DNA of 64,000 nucleotides from Myxococcus sp. CA023. GTDB lineage: Bacteria > Myxococcota > Myxococcia > Myxococcales > Myxococcaceae. Positions 45,672 through 54,160 of this stretch are shown in pieces; the stretch's first letter is position 1, and each line of letters begins with the position of its first letter. The position numbers and the translations under genes are program-made. The notes below the pieces were generated by a model. It had not been told where the DNA came from, made no database searches, and was given only the letters and a program-made list of their open reading frames with translations. The stretch spans positions 1-64,000 of the forward strand of contig NZ_JAAEAH010000046.1 in assembly GCF_010998615.1 (NCBI RefSeq), given 5' to 3'.

Positions 45672-47288
45672 TCACGGCCCTCCCCTGTAGCCCTGTGCAC
45701 GCAGGGCCTCGTATGCCTCCGCCGCCCAGCCCACGCCGGCGCCGTTCAGCTCGTCCACGAAATCCTCCGCGCCGCTGGAGTCCACGGTGGCGGGGACCAA
45801 CGTGGCGCGCCAGTACGGATTGAGCAGATTGGGAGGCTCGCGCCAGTGCTCGCGACGATGGTAGTAGGCCAACCCGGTGGACACCGCCGTCTGGCGGCTG
45901 ATGTTCAACCCGCCGCCCGCCGGCCCCAGGACGAGCCCGCTGTTGTCGAACCCGCTGTCCGTCCCCCCGAACCGGAAGCGGAACAGCAGGTTCCAGGGGT
46001 CCGCCTGGGTGCCGCGCACGGTGTAGTCACGCTGGATGACCGCGAAGTTCTTCGGCTGGCCCCAGTTGTCATCCTTGTCCATGACCTTGACGCCATTGTA
46101 GTCGACGAACATGGGCCAGACGGACGGGCACCCCATCCGATTGCGGCCATAACAGGTCCCCATGTTGTGACGCGTCTGTGCCGGCTCCAGGTCACCCGTT
46201 CCCAGGCGCGGAGACCAGCGGTGCCGGTCCCTGGGGTCGCTCGAATCCGAGGCGATGAGCAGCGACTCCGCGACACCGATTCCAAAAGTTTGCGTGGGGC
46301 ACGGGGACCGGCCACGGGCGAAGGTGACGAAGGCCAGACCATGGTCATCCGCGATGGAGTACGTGTCCGTCGTGCCCAGATACGTGCCATGAAGCGGCGT
46401 GCGAGCCCAGTAGGTGCTGCCATCCCCCTGAATCATCACCGTGTCCGGCGTAGTCAACCGCCGCTGGATACCCGCCGTGACGAGCATGTCATCGGTGGGG
46501 AAGATGCCACGGTTGGCGACGAAGCTGTGCCCCCGGCTGCCCATGGCCGCGTAGACGTGATGCCCGTTGATGAGGTTGGGCCAAGCCACGGCCCCCAGGA
46601 AGGGCGCCACCTCGCGGCGCGTGGTGGAGACCCCATCCACTCGGAGCTCCCCCGCCCAGCGGCTGCCCGCGCCGGCGCTGTCGATGATATCGTTCGCAGC
46701 AGACTGGTTGTTCAGTTCGAGCATCAGGCGCCCGTACTGGACAACCTGCCCCACCACGAACATCTGCTGCGCGGCCTGGCTGAGCCGCAACGCTCGCTGC
46801 GCGGCGGGCCGCTCGAGCTGATCCCACCGAGGAGCAATCTCCGTCCGGTCGTAGCGAGAGAGCGCGTTCTGGCTGCGGGTGATGTCCCGGACGCCCTGGA
46901 TGGCGCACCTGCAGAAGCTGCTGCACCCCGAATAGGGAATGCAGCACGGCAGCAACGCGATGTAAGGGAGCATCGCGATGGTGTAGGCATTCCGCGTGGC
47001 GCCAATCTGCGCGCGGTAGTAGCTGCTCCAGTCGATGAGGCTATTCACCGCAGCCTTGGAGACCAGGTGGCCAATCTGCGCCCGGCTCATCAAGGCCATC
47101 TCGTTGAAGACACGAGCCGTCTGCGCCGCCTGGCTGTAGGCAGCGGCATCCGCCGCGGCCTGGACCTCCATCTTCTCCTTCACCTTGGAGCCAAGCGACA
47201 ACGTCAAGGTCACCAGCAGGGTGAGGAGCAACAGCGTCAAGGCGAACAGCACCAGCGTCTGTCCGCGGCTCAGTAGCTTGTGCGTCAT
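45672..47288 (-). CDS. TadG-like (Tad domain) protein
   Basis: 538 residues. The N-terminus SRGQTLVLFALTLLLLTLLVTLTLSLGSKVKEKMEVQAAADAAAYSQA is a Tad/TadG signature (RGQ, helix, then the A-A-D-A-A-A-Y motif). The remaining periplasmic part has a Cys-rich patch (PCCIPYSGCSSFCRC) and no von Willebrand domain. Its start overlaps the upstream gene's stop by ATGA. No TadA ATPase or TadB/C platform is present in the window. Confidence 0.82.
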   Translation of the reverse strand: MTHKLLSRGQTLVLFALTLLLLTLLVTLTLSLGSKVKEKMEVQAAADAAAYSQAAQTARVFNEMALMSRAQIGHLVSKAAVNSLIDWSSYYRAQIGATRNAYTIAMLPYIALLPCCIPYSGCSSFCRCAIQGVRDITRSQNALSRYDRTEIAPRWDQLERPAAQRALRLSQAAQQMFVVGQVVQYGRLMLELNNQSAANDIIDSAGAGSRWAGELRVDGVSTTRREVAPFLGAVAWPNLINGHHVYAAMGSRGHSFVANRGIFPTDDMLVTAGIQRRLTTPDTVMIQGDGSTYWARTPLHGTYLGTTDTYSIADDHGLAFVTFARGRSPCPTQTFGIGVAESLLIASDSSDPRDRHRWSPRLGTGDLEPAQTRHNMGTCYGRNRMGCPSVWPMFVDYNGVKVMDKDDNWGQPKNFAVIQRDYTVRGTQADPWNLLFRFRFGGTDSGFDNSGLVLGPAGGGLNISRQTAVSTGLAYYHRREHWREPPNLLNPYWRATLVPATVDSSGAEDFVDELNGAGVGWAAEAYEALRAQGYRGGP

Positions 47289-48079
47289 AGTGCCTCGGGA
47301 GCAGGAGCGCAGTTCTGCGTCTGGAAGAAGCGCCGTTGCACCGGCGTCAACATCCGAAGAGAAGCGGAGGCGTGGATGGGGATGACGTACTGCTCGGAGT
47401 TCATCCGCCGCAGCGCCTCTTCACGAATCAGCCCTTCCAGTCCCATGGACGGAGGCCCCTGGGTCCATCTGGCGCGTTGGGTCTGCATCAACGGGTTCTG
47501 GTTCGTGTAATCCCGCCACCCCCAGCGCGCCATCGTCAACCGGGCGATGACCCAGTTGGCGAAGGGAATCTTGAGCGGAAACCAGTAAACCAGCCGCGTC
47601 TCGAGCCGCACAATGCCCGCCGGATTGTCGAACTGGTCGAAGAGCGCGTCCTCGTTCGGCACCGCCGTGGCCAGTGGGCTGTCGCGGATGATCCACACGA
47701 TGGCCCCGGTATGATTCCCGTCGGGCATCGACACCCGGTTGGCCCGCCCTGCCGCCCCGTTGTACTGGTTGTCGCGGCGGGCCGCGAAGGCATTGGCCAG
47801 CTTCTGCCCCGGTGAGCCCCCCGCGCCGCCCAGGAACGAATAGTAGCTGGGCATCAGCGCGAGGATGGCCGCGTGAGTCATGGCCTGACAGTCGCCGTGG
47901 TTGACGCTGCCCACCCGCGTCGCGCGAAAGGCGGCGTACTCCGCCAACAGCCGCCCCTGCAGCATCAGGAAGAGCTGCAGCGTCCCCAAGACGAGGAACA
48001 CCATCAAGGGGAGCGTCAGGGCGGATTCCACCATCGCCTGTCCGGATTCGCGTCTTCCGCTCGGGCGCATTGAATTCAT
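47285..48079 (-). CDS. TadE-like pseudopilin protein
   Basis: 264 residues from the ATG at 48079 (48070 also possible). GRRESGQAMVESALTLPLMVFLVLGTLQLFLMLQGRLLAEYAAFRATR is a clear TadE signature. The C-terminal domain is beta-rich with YVIPIHASASLRM. It is the first gene of the four-gene Tad-type operon. The 156 bp upstream to the FHA/sigma54 activator must contain the promoter; I found no convincing -24/-12 element there. Confidence 0.83.
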   Translation of the reverse strand: MNSMRPSGRRESGQAMVESALTLPLMVFLVLGTLQLFLMLQGRLLAEYAAFRATRVGSVNHGDCQAMTHAAILALMPSYYSFLGGAGGSPGQKLANAFAARRDNQYNGAAGRANRVSMPDGNHTGAIVWIIRDSPLATAVPNEDALFDQFDNPAGIVRLETRLVYWFPLKIPFANWVIARLTMARWGWRDYTNQNPLMQTQRARWTQGPPSMGLEGLIREEALRRMNSEQYVIPIHASASLRMLTPVQRRFFQTQNCAPAPEAL

Positions 48080-48235
48080 GGCAGGCGCATGTTCCGGGAA
48101 TTCAGTCCAGATCGGACATACGTCAACTTGACGGGGCGTTCCTTGCATCGCGAACAGGAGAACACGGCTCTGCGACAAACGCGCTTTTCTGGCGTGAAAC
48201 AACCGAGTTACAGCATCCACCGCTGACTCATGGGG

Positions 48236-49666
48236 CTAACGTGACTTCATCCCCTTTGTATCCAGTTGGTACTTTTTTACCAACCGTTCAATCGACTTCC
48301 GATGGAGCCCACTCTCACGCGCTGCGCGAGACAGGTTTCCTTCGCAGCGCGTCAAAACACTGGTGATGTATTCGCGCTCGAAGTTCTCCAGCAGCTGCTC
48401 CTTCGCGTTTTTGAAGGAGAGGTGCTCGTTGAAGGGCAGCGGCCCTTCGCGGACCTGTCCCCGCACGCGGGGCGGCAGGTGCGCGGGCTGAATCTCCTCG
48501 CCCTCACTGAAAGTCAGGACGTGAGACAACACGTTCATCAGCTCACGCACGTTGCCGGGCCATGAATACGACATCAGCAGGCCCAGGGACTCCGCGGAGA
48601 AGCGCTTCTTGCCGTGCTTGCCCACCACCTCCGGGTCCGCGAGCGCGCGCTTGAGGATGAGGGGGATGTCGTCGCGGCGCTGTCGCAGCGGCGGCAGCTG
48701 GATGGTGATGACGGACAAACGGAAGTAGAGGTCCTCGCGAAAGCCGCCGCCCTGTATCTCCTTCATCAGGTCGCGGTTGGTGGCGGCGATGACGCGGCAG
48801 TCCACCTCGATGACGTCGTTGCCGCCCACGCGCCGCACTTCATGGTTCTCCAGCACGCGCAGCAGCTTGGGCTGAAGGTCCAGCCGCAGCTCGCCCAGCT
48901 CATCCAGGAAGATGGTGCCCCCGTGCGCGCGCTCGAAGGCGCCTGGCCGGCTGCTCACCGCGCCGGTGAATGCGCCCTTCTCATGGCCGAACAACTCGCT
49001 TTCGATGAGGTTGGGGGGAATGGCGCCGCAGTCCAGCACCTCCATGGGCCCCTTCGTGCGGCCGGACAACTCATGGATGGCGCGTGCCACCAGCTCCTTC
49101 CCGGTGCCCGTCTCACCTTGAATGATGACGGACACACCCATGGGGGCGATCTTCTTGATGAGGCCGAATATCTGCCGCATCTTCATGCTCTGCCCCACCA
49201 TGTCGCACAGCTCGCCCTCGCGGTCGGGCTCGATGGTGACTTCCTCATCCAGTGGCGCGAAGGTCAGCACTGACGAGCCCGCGCGAATCTGCGAGCCCGG
49301 TGACAGGTAGGCCCGCTCGATGCGCCGGCCATCCAGGAAGGTGCCGTTGGTGGAGCCCAGGTCCACCAGCAGATAGCCGCGCTCGGTGAACTGGATTTCG
49401 AAGTGGTGACGGCTGGCGGTGCGGTCCTCCACCAGCACCAGGTCATTGCCTGGATGCGCGCCGCAGCGCAGCCGCTCCTTGTCGCTCACCACCGAGCGGC
49501 CGGTGTCCGGTCCGGAAGTGACGGCCAGGCGGCACTTGTGGAGCTTCACCGTGGTGCGCGGGTCCACCACGAGCGTTTCGCCCAACAACGGAGAGTGGTT
49601 CAGGTCTTGTCCGACGTCGCCGGGACTGGTGTGGATGTCGTCAGGGTGCAGAGGGGGAGCACTCAT
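48236..49666 (-). CDS. FHA-domain sigma54-dependent activator
   Basis: 476 residues from the ATG at 49666. N-terminal FHA domain (about 55-135; [32 protein letters not shown]), which binds phosphothreonine. Central AAA+ domain (about 155-390) with Walker A GETGTGKE, the sigma54-contact loop GAFTGA and Walker [15 protein letters not shown]-terminal Fis-type helix-turn-helix follows ([26 protein letters not shown]). The FHA domain ties it to a Ser/Thr kinase. It lies directly upstream of the Tad-type operon on the same strand, a likely target or cotranscribed partner. Confidence 0.95.
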   Translation of the reverse strand: MSAPPLHPDDIHTSPGDVGQDLNHSPLLGETLVVDPRTTVKLHKCRLAVTSGPDTGRSVVSDKERLRCGAHPGNDLVLVEDRTASRHHFEIQFTERGYLLVDLGSTNGTFLDGRRIERAYLSPGSQIRAGSSVLTFAPLDEEVTIEPDREGELCDMVGQSMKMRQIFGLIKKIAPMGVSVIIQGETGTGKELVARAIHELSGRTKGPMEVLDCGAIPPNLIESELFGHEKGAFTGAVSSRPGAFERAHGGTIFLDELGELRLDLQPKLLRVLENHEVRRVGGNDVIEVDCRVIAATNRDLMKEIQGGGFREDLYFRLSVITIQLPPLRQRRDDIPLILKRALADPEVVGKHGKKRFSAESLGLLMSYSWPGNVRELMNVLSHVLTFSEGEEIQPAHLPPRVRGQVREGPLPFNEHLSFKNAKEQLLENFEREYITSVLTRCEGNLSRAARESGLHRKSIERLVKKYQLDTKGMKSR

Positions 49667-49744
49667 CTGCGCACGAGGATAGCAAAGGCCCCCCACGAGG
49701 CCCGCCCCTCGCGGGCGTCCGTGCTAGGCTCTCACGCCCCGCCC

Positions 49745-50734
49745 ATGCCTCCGCGCAAAGTGAAGCCGAAGAAGGTCCCGGTCCTGACCGGGTCCCAGGC
49801 ACCCGACCGTCCCGAACGGGCCCCACGGCGAGGGCACGCGAAGAAGACGGTCGTCATCCTGTCCCGCAAGCGCGCGCTGTACTCCACGCGGCGGCTGGTG
49901 GCCGCCATCCGCGCGCGGGGCCACCGCCCGTTGGTGCTGGACACGCTGCGTTGCTGCCTGCTGCTCGCGCAAGACGCACCGCGCATGACGTATCGCGGCG
50001 TGGAGGTGCGTGGCGTGGACGTGGTGGTGCCGCGCATCGGCGCGTCCATCACCGCCTATGGCCTGGCGGTGGTGAACCACTTCGAGATGATGGGCGTGCC
50101 CGTCCTCAACCCGCCCACGTCCATCGCGCGCAGCCGCGACAAGCTGCGCGCGCTGCAGTACCTGTCGCGATCCGGGCTGGACATCCCCCGCACCGTCATG
50201 GCGCACGACCGCAGCAACGTGCGCCGGCTGGTGGAGGAGGTCAACGGGCTGCCCGTCATCATCAAGCTCATCAAGGGCACCCAGGGCGTGGGCGTGATGA
50301 TTGCCCACACGCTGCCGGAGGTGCAGACCATCCTCGACACCTTCTGGGACCTGGGACAGGAAATCGTGCTCCAGGAGTTCGTCGCGGAGAGCGAGGGACG
50401 GGACGTGCGGGCCCTCGTCGTGGGTGACCGCGTGGTGGGCGCCATGCGGCGCAAGGCCAAGTCCGGTGAGTTCCGCTCCAACATCCACCGCGGCGGCGAA
50501 GGGCAGGCAATCGAGCTGTCCGCGCCCTACACGGAAGCAGCTGTGCGGGCCGCGCGCGTCGTCGGGTTGGAGGTCGCGGGCGTGGACATGCTGGAGGGCC
50601 ACGCGGGCCCCCGGTTGATGGAAATCAACTCCAGCCCGGGCTTCGAGGGCCTGGAGCGCGCCACGGGCATGGACATCGCAGGGGCCATCATCGACCACGC
50701 GCTGAAGTACGCCGAGGCGAAGCGCGCCGGGTGA
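49745..50734 (+). CDS. rimK: RimK-family alpha-L-glutamate ligase
   Basis: 329 residues from the ATG at 49745. ATP-grasp fold: ILSRKRALYSTRRLVAAIRARGH at the N-domain, LNPPTSIARSRDKLRALQYL, the ATP-binding IKLIKGTQGVGV, and the metal-binding LMEINSSPGFEGLE. An N-terminal basic extension of about 33 residues (rich in Lys, Arg, Pro) is not in E. coli RimK. RimK adds glutamates to ribosomal protein S6; related enzymes act on other carboxylates. It is divergent from the FHA/sigma54 activator by 78 bp. Confidence 0.92.
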   Translation: MPPRKVKPKKVPVLTGSQAPDRPERAPRRGHAKKTVVILSRKRALYSTRRLVAAIRARGHRPLVLDTLRCCLLLAQDAPRMTYRGVEVRGVDVVVPRIGASITAYGLAVVNHFEMMGVPVLNPPTSIARSRDKLRALQYLSRSGLDIPRTVMAHDRSNVRRLVEEVNGLPVIIKLIKGTQGVGVMIAHTLPEVQTILDTFWDLGQEIVLQEFVAESEGRDVRALVVGDRVVGAMRRKAKSGEFRSNIHRGGEGQAIELSAPYTEAAVRAARVVGLEVAGVDMLEGHAGPRLMEINSSPGFEGLERATGMDIAGAIIDHALKYAEAKRAG

Positions 50735-50809
50735 GCGCGAACCCGGGTCACGTGAGGTTGCTCGCCTGCTTTCAAGCAGACACACAGCCGGGGCAAGGCA
50801 CCTTGCATG

Positions 50810-50857
50810 CTCCTCAGGAACACAGGAATGCCTCCGTGGCCCGCGTGTCCTGAGGAG
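50810..50857 (+). terminator. Long hairpin between rimK and the DsbA-like gene
   Basis: CTCCTCAGGAACAC (50810-50823) pairs with GTGTCCTGAGGAG (50845-50857) over 13 bp with a single bulge; the loop is 21 nt. There is no T-run after it. It lies 75 bp after rimK and 42 bp before the next gene: a terminator, or a leader structure of the downstream mRNA. Confidence 0.45.
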
Positions 50858-50899
50858 TTGGCAGCGACGCGGGTGGCCCTCTAATCTGGCGGCCCTCAA

Positions 50900-51571
50900 A
50901 TGAAAACGCTGCACAAGCCGCTGCAGATCACCGTCTACCAGGACGTGCTGTGTTCCTGGTGCTACCTCGCCGACCTGCGCCTCGATGTCTTGCGCCAGGA
51001 GCTGGGCGAAGCCGTTCGCTGGAGCGTCAGGCCGTATCCGCTGCGCGTCCATGACGTGCTGCCCACGGCGCGCGAACAACGCGCGTTGGTGGAGGAGGTC
51101 GAGCGCGCACAGCGAGAACCGGATGCCGCCGCGCGCATGTTGTCCACGGACCTGTGGCTCGGGGGAGATCCACCGCGCACCAGCGTGCCGGCGTTGGCGG
51201 CACTGGAAGCGGCGCGGCTGCAGGGCCCGCAGGCGCGCGCGTTCCTCGCCCGCGCCATGCAGCGCGCGGCGCTGGAGCAGGGCGTCAACGTATCCCGCCC
51301 GGACGTGGTGTTCGAGCTGGCCTCGCGCGTGGGCCTGGCGATGAACGAATTCTCCGCGGCCTTCCGCTCGGAGGAGACGCGCCGCCTCATCCTCGACGAG
51401 CACCGGGATGCCACCCACCGTGGCGTGCGGGGCGTGCCCACGCTCGTCATCGGCGGCCGGTGGATGCTGTGCGGCCTGCGTGAGCTGGCCGAGTACCGCG
51501 AGCACATCCTCGCGTGCCTGGGCAAGGTGTCGGTGCCCCGCTCGGGTTCACCCGAGCGCGTGGTGCACTGA
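50900..51571 (+). CDS. DsbA-family/FrnE-like thiol oxidoreductase
   Basis: A 223-residue cytosolic thioredoxin-fold protein. The active site CSWC follows ITVYQDVLCSWCY near residue 18, with the helical insertion typical of DsbA/2-hydroxychromene-2-carboxylate isomerase/FrnE proteins. The cis-Pro loop is RGVRGVPTLVIGGR. The absence of a signal peptide points to cytosolic disulfide chemistry or an isomerase-type role. It probably has its own promoter. Confidence 0.88.
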   Translation: MKTLHKPLQITVYQDVLCSWCYLADLRLDVLRQELGEAVRWSVRPYPLRVHDVLPTAREQRALVEEVERAQREPDAAARMLSTDLWLGGDPPRTSVPALAALEAARLQGPQARAFLARAMQRAALEQGVNVSRPDVVFELASRVGLAMNEFSAAFRSEETRRLILDEHRDATHRGVRGVPTLVIGGRWMLCGLRELAEYREHILACLGKVSVPRSGSPERVVH

Positions 51572-51632
51572 GCCCCCCCTTCCGGAGGCACTGCGCGCGC
51601 CGGGCGCGCAAGGCCCCATGTGGAGGGAAGGC

Positions 51633-52622
51633 TCAGGCCTCTTCGGCGCCGTTACTGAGCGCCATGACGAGCCCGGCCATCAGCAACTGCAAGAAGCCCA
51701 GGGCGGGAATCACGGGCACGCAGCAGAGGAACACGCTCACCGTGGCGAGCAAGCCCCCCAGCAGCACCGTTCCAATCATGGGCAGGCGCTCACCGCGCGA
51801 GTAGGCGAAGCAGCGGCGCAGCGTCTCCACGGCGCCGGGCGATTCGGTCCGGGCCAGCTCCGGCTGCATCAGGATGAGCGGCGTGAGGAGCCACCCGCCC
51901 GGGAAGACGTAGAGCGCGAAGGCCACGACCCCCATCACCGCGAAGCCCGGCAACATGGGCGCCACGGCCGCGTCCAGCTCCGAGGGAGGCAGGTCCATCA
52001 GCGCCACCAGCTCCGACCAGGACACGGTGCCAGTCGCCAGCCCCGCGCCCAGCGCCACCACGACGATGAGCAACAGGAGCGGGAGCATCAACAGGAAGGA
52101 CAGGAACAGGGTCCCCAGGTATGTGGGAATCTTGCCGAACTGGCTGAACATCCGCCCCAGGTCCGCGCGCCGGCCGCTGAGCACGTCCATGCACATCCGG
52201 AGGAAGCCCAGCGTTATCCCGCCCTGGATGGCGTAGGAACCCATGATCCCGATGAAGAAGCCCAGGACGGTGATGACGGTGCTCCCCGTCGCGCCACCGA
52301 CCATCGAGAAGCCTTGCGAGACGACCTGCCCGGCGAAGGAGCCCGCCAGGAAGATGAGCACGCCGACACAGAGCATCACCCACTCGCGCTTGAACGCATT
52401 CCAGGACAGGTCCATCAGCCCGGAGACGCTCCAGTTCTCGCGCGTCAGCGGAAAGGCCTGCCCCACGCCCTCGCGCTGACGGCAGGCCGGGCACCAGGCT
52501 TGCGAGCCACCCTCGCCGCAGGTGCGGCACATGAAATTGCCGCAGCGGGAGCAGGTGCCCACCGCATCGAATCCCGGGTGGAGCGGACAGCTCGCGCCCG
52601 AAGTGAACTCAGTCTCCGCCAT
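51633..52622 (-). CDS. B-box zinc-finger membrane protein
   Basis: 329 residues from the ATG at 52622. An N-terminal B-box-like zinc motif (CPLHPGFDAVGTCSRCGNFMCRTCG, then WCPACR) is followed by five or six membrane helices with a glycine-rich middle (GFFIGIMGSYAIQGGITLG) and a C-terminal pair of helices. This arrangement recurs in myxobacteria and related bacteria in membrane proteins of unknown role. The extension of the open frame upstream of 52622 to 53405 is the shadow of the next gene. Confidence 0.8.
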   Translation of the reverse strand: MAETEFTSGASCPLHPGFDAVGTCSRCGNFMCRTCGEGGSQAWCPACRQREGVGQAFPLTRENWSVSGLMDLSWNAFKREWVMLCVGVLIFLAGSFAGQVVSQGFSMVGGATGSTVITVLGFFIGIMGSYAIQGGITLGFLRMCMDVLSGRRADLGRMFSQFGKIPTYLGTLFLSFLLMLPLLLLIVVVALGAGLATGTVSWSELVALMDLPPSELDAAVAPMLPGFAVMGVVAFALYVFPGGWLLTPLILMQPELARTESPGAVETLRRCFAYSRGERLPMIGTVLLGGLLATVSVFLCCVPVIPALGFLQLLMAGLVMALSNGAEEA

Positions 52623-52763
52623 GGTGCGTCTCCCCTCGCGCCGCTGCTCACCTTTCCGGGACAGGCGGCACGCACATTTCCCCCTACACCACCCAGGCGG
52701 TGTCCACCAGAGGACGAAGGGCGTTATCCTGGGGCTGGCGAGTGGCCGAAGGCGGGACTGCAC

Positions 52764-52835
52764 CCGGGCGTGAATTTTCTCCACGCCCGGCCGTCTTCCT
52801 CTCGTGGCCGCAAGGTGGACGGCCCGGCCGTCCAC
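52764..52835 (+). promoter_or_regulatory. Two tandem hairpins in the 5' leader of the Ser/Gly-rich lipoprotein
   Basis: First: CCGGGCGTG (52764-52772) and CACGCCCGG (52782-52790), 9 bp perfect, loop of 9 nt with a TTTT core. Second: GTGGACGGC (52815-52823) and GCCGTCCAC (52827-52835), 9 bp perfect with a 3-nt loop. The Shine-Dalgarno (AGGAG at about 52842-52846) follows 7 nt later. The pair looks like an mRNA leader element or a terminator/anti-terminator; which is unknown. Confidence 0.5.
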
Positions 52836-52856
52836 TCCGCCCAGGAGAGTCACCAC

Positions 52857-53948
52857 ATGCGCCGCCTGCTCGCCCTCGCCGTTCCGCTCGCCCTGATGAT
52901 GGGCACTGGCTGTGTCGCCCACGTCCACGGTCCGGCGCGGCACCACGCCCCGGTTCAGGTCATCGAGTACAGCTATTCGAGCGACCACCCCATCCCCGAT
53001 GACTTCGGCGGCGGCTGGTGCCCGTACTCGCACGTGCATGTCCACGACTACGAGCCGACCACGACGTACTACGTCTACTCGGACGACGCGTACTACTACA
53101 GTGGCCCGTCGGTGGTCTGGTACTGGAACGACCACCCGCACGCGCACGGCGGCCTCTGCAACATGCACGGGCGCCACTCCCACGACTACTACCCGAGCAC
53201 GGGCAGCATCTACCGCTACGAGCGCAACCGCGGCTACGTGTGGAGCCGCACGCACAGCGCTTCCGCGGGCTACGGCTACGTGCGCCCGGCGACGCGCCCC
53301 TCCAACCGCCCCGTGGTGCCTGGCAACACGTACAGCGGCACCCGGCCGCCCCCGGGAGGTACGCGCTGGACCACGCCGCGCGGTTCCAACTCGGGCGGCA
53401 ACCACCGGCCGTCGCGTGGCCAGAGCGACAACGCCGGCAGCGGCTGGAGCAGCCCTCCCTCAGGACGCACCTCGAGCAACAACTCCGGCAGCGGCTGGAG
53501 CAGCCCTCCCGCGGGGCGCACCTCGAACAACGTCGCGCCCAGCAACAACTCCGGCAGCGGCCGGAGCAGCCCTCCCGCGGGGCGCACCACGAACAACGCC
53601 GCGCCCAAGGACGACGACTCGCGCGACAACGACAGCGGCAACCGATGGGGCAGCGGCAACTCCGGGAGCAGCGGGAGCTCCAGGTCCAACAACTCCAGCA
53701 GCTCGGGGTCCAGCAACTCGGGATCCAGCGGCAGCGGCTGGGGACGCGGTGGCAGCAGCTCCGGCAACAGCGGCAGCAGCGGCAGCAGCAACCGTAGCGG
53801 CAGCTCGGGCTCGGGCTCGGGCTCCAGCGGCAGCGGCTGGGGACGCGGTGGCAGCAGTAGCGGGAGTTCTTCCTCGGGGTCCAGCGCGCCTCCGTCCGGC
53901 CGCTCGGGTTCGTCGTCCTCCTCCGGCGGCAACGGCCGCTGGCGCTGA
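52857..53948 (+). CDS. Ser/Gly-rich low-complexity lipoprotein
   Basis: 363 residues from the ATG at 52857. Lipobox MGTGC. The N-terminal 110 residues are rich in His, Tyr, Asp and Trp (VHVHDYEPTTTYYVYSDDAYYYSGPS), likely exposed and metal- or surface-binding. From about residue 150 the chain is low complexity: three repeats of about 20 residues around SGSGWSSPPAGRT, then a Ser/Gly tract with two GSGWGRGGSSSG blocks. It ends SSSGGNGRWR. No family beyond myxobacterial low-complexity lipoproteins is recognised; an outer-membrane or matrix role is inferred. Confidence 0.75.
   Translation: MRRLLALAVPLALMMGTGCVAHVHGPARHHAPVQVIEYSYSSDHPIPDDFGGGWCPYSHVHVHDYEPTTTYYVYSDDAYYYSGPSVVWYWNDHPHAHGGLCNMHGRHSHDYYPSTGSIYRYERNRGYVWSRTHSASAGYGYVRPATRPSNRPVVPGNTYSGTRPPPGGTRWTTPRGSNSGGNHRPSRGQSDNAGSGWSSPPSGRTSSNNSGSGWSSPPAGRTSNNVAPSNNSGSGRSSPPAGRTTNNAAPKDDDSRDNDSGNRWGSGNSGSSGSSRSNNSSSSGSSNSGSSGSGWGRGGSSSGNSGSSGSSNRSGSSGSGSGSSGSGWGRGGSSSGSSSSGSSAPPSGRSGSSSSSGGNGRWR
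53431..53860 (+). repeat. Coding repeats in the Ser/Gly-rich lipoprotein
   Basis: Three near-copies of GGCAGCGGCTGGAGCAGC plus following sequence lie at about 53434-53600. Two copies of GGCTGGGGACGCGGTGGCAG lie at about 53735 and 53835. They keep the reading frame and encode repeats rich in Ser, Gly and Pro. Length variation between strains is expected. Confidence 0.7.
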
Positions 53949-54006
53949 GTCGGGCCACACCGCGAGGCGGGTGACGGTTCGACAACACCTGGGTTCCACA
54001 TGAACG

Positions 54007-54045
54007 GCGCCGCGTCCCACTCCGGGGCGCGGCGCTGATGTTTTT
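54007..54045 (+). terminator. Intrinsic terminator after the Ser/Gly-rich lipoprotein
   Basis: GCGCCGCG (54007-54014) and CGCGGCGC (54028-54035) form an 8-bp perfect stem; TGATGTTTTT follows, giving a canonical T-run on the plus strand. It is 59 bp after the stop. Confidence 0.75.
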
Positions 54046-54160
54046 CGAACAGCGCGGCGCCCCCCAGCCCCATGGCCAGCACCACCGCGGCGTCGACCAG
54101 GGAACGGACGGAGCGTGGGGTGGATTGCCGCCACGTGAGGCCGTGGAGAGCTTTCCCGCG

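Noticed and set aside
48080-48235. Sigma54 promoter for the Tad-type operon
   Set aside because: I searched for GG-N10-GC with flanking consensus; only poor matches with wrong spacing were found.
52623-53405. Long minus-strand frame extending the B-box protein upstream
   Set aside because: It is the antisense of the Ser/Gly-rich lipoprotein and its leader; the ATG at 52622 begins the natural zinc-finger sequence.
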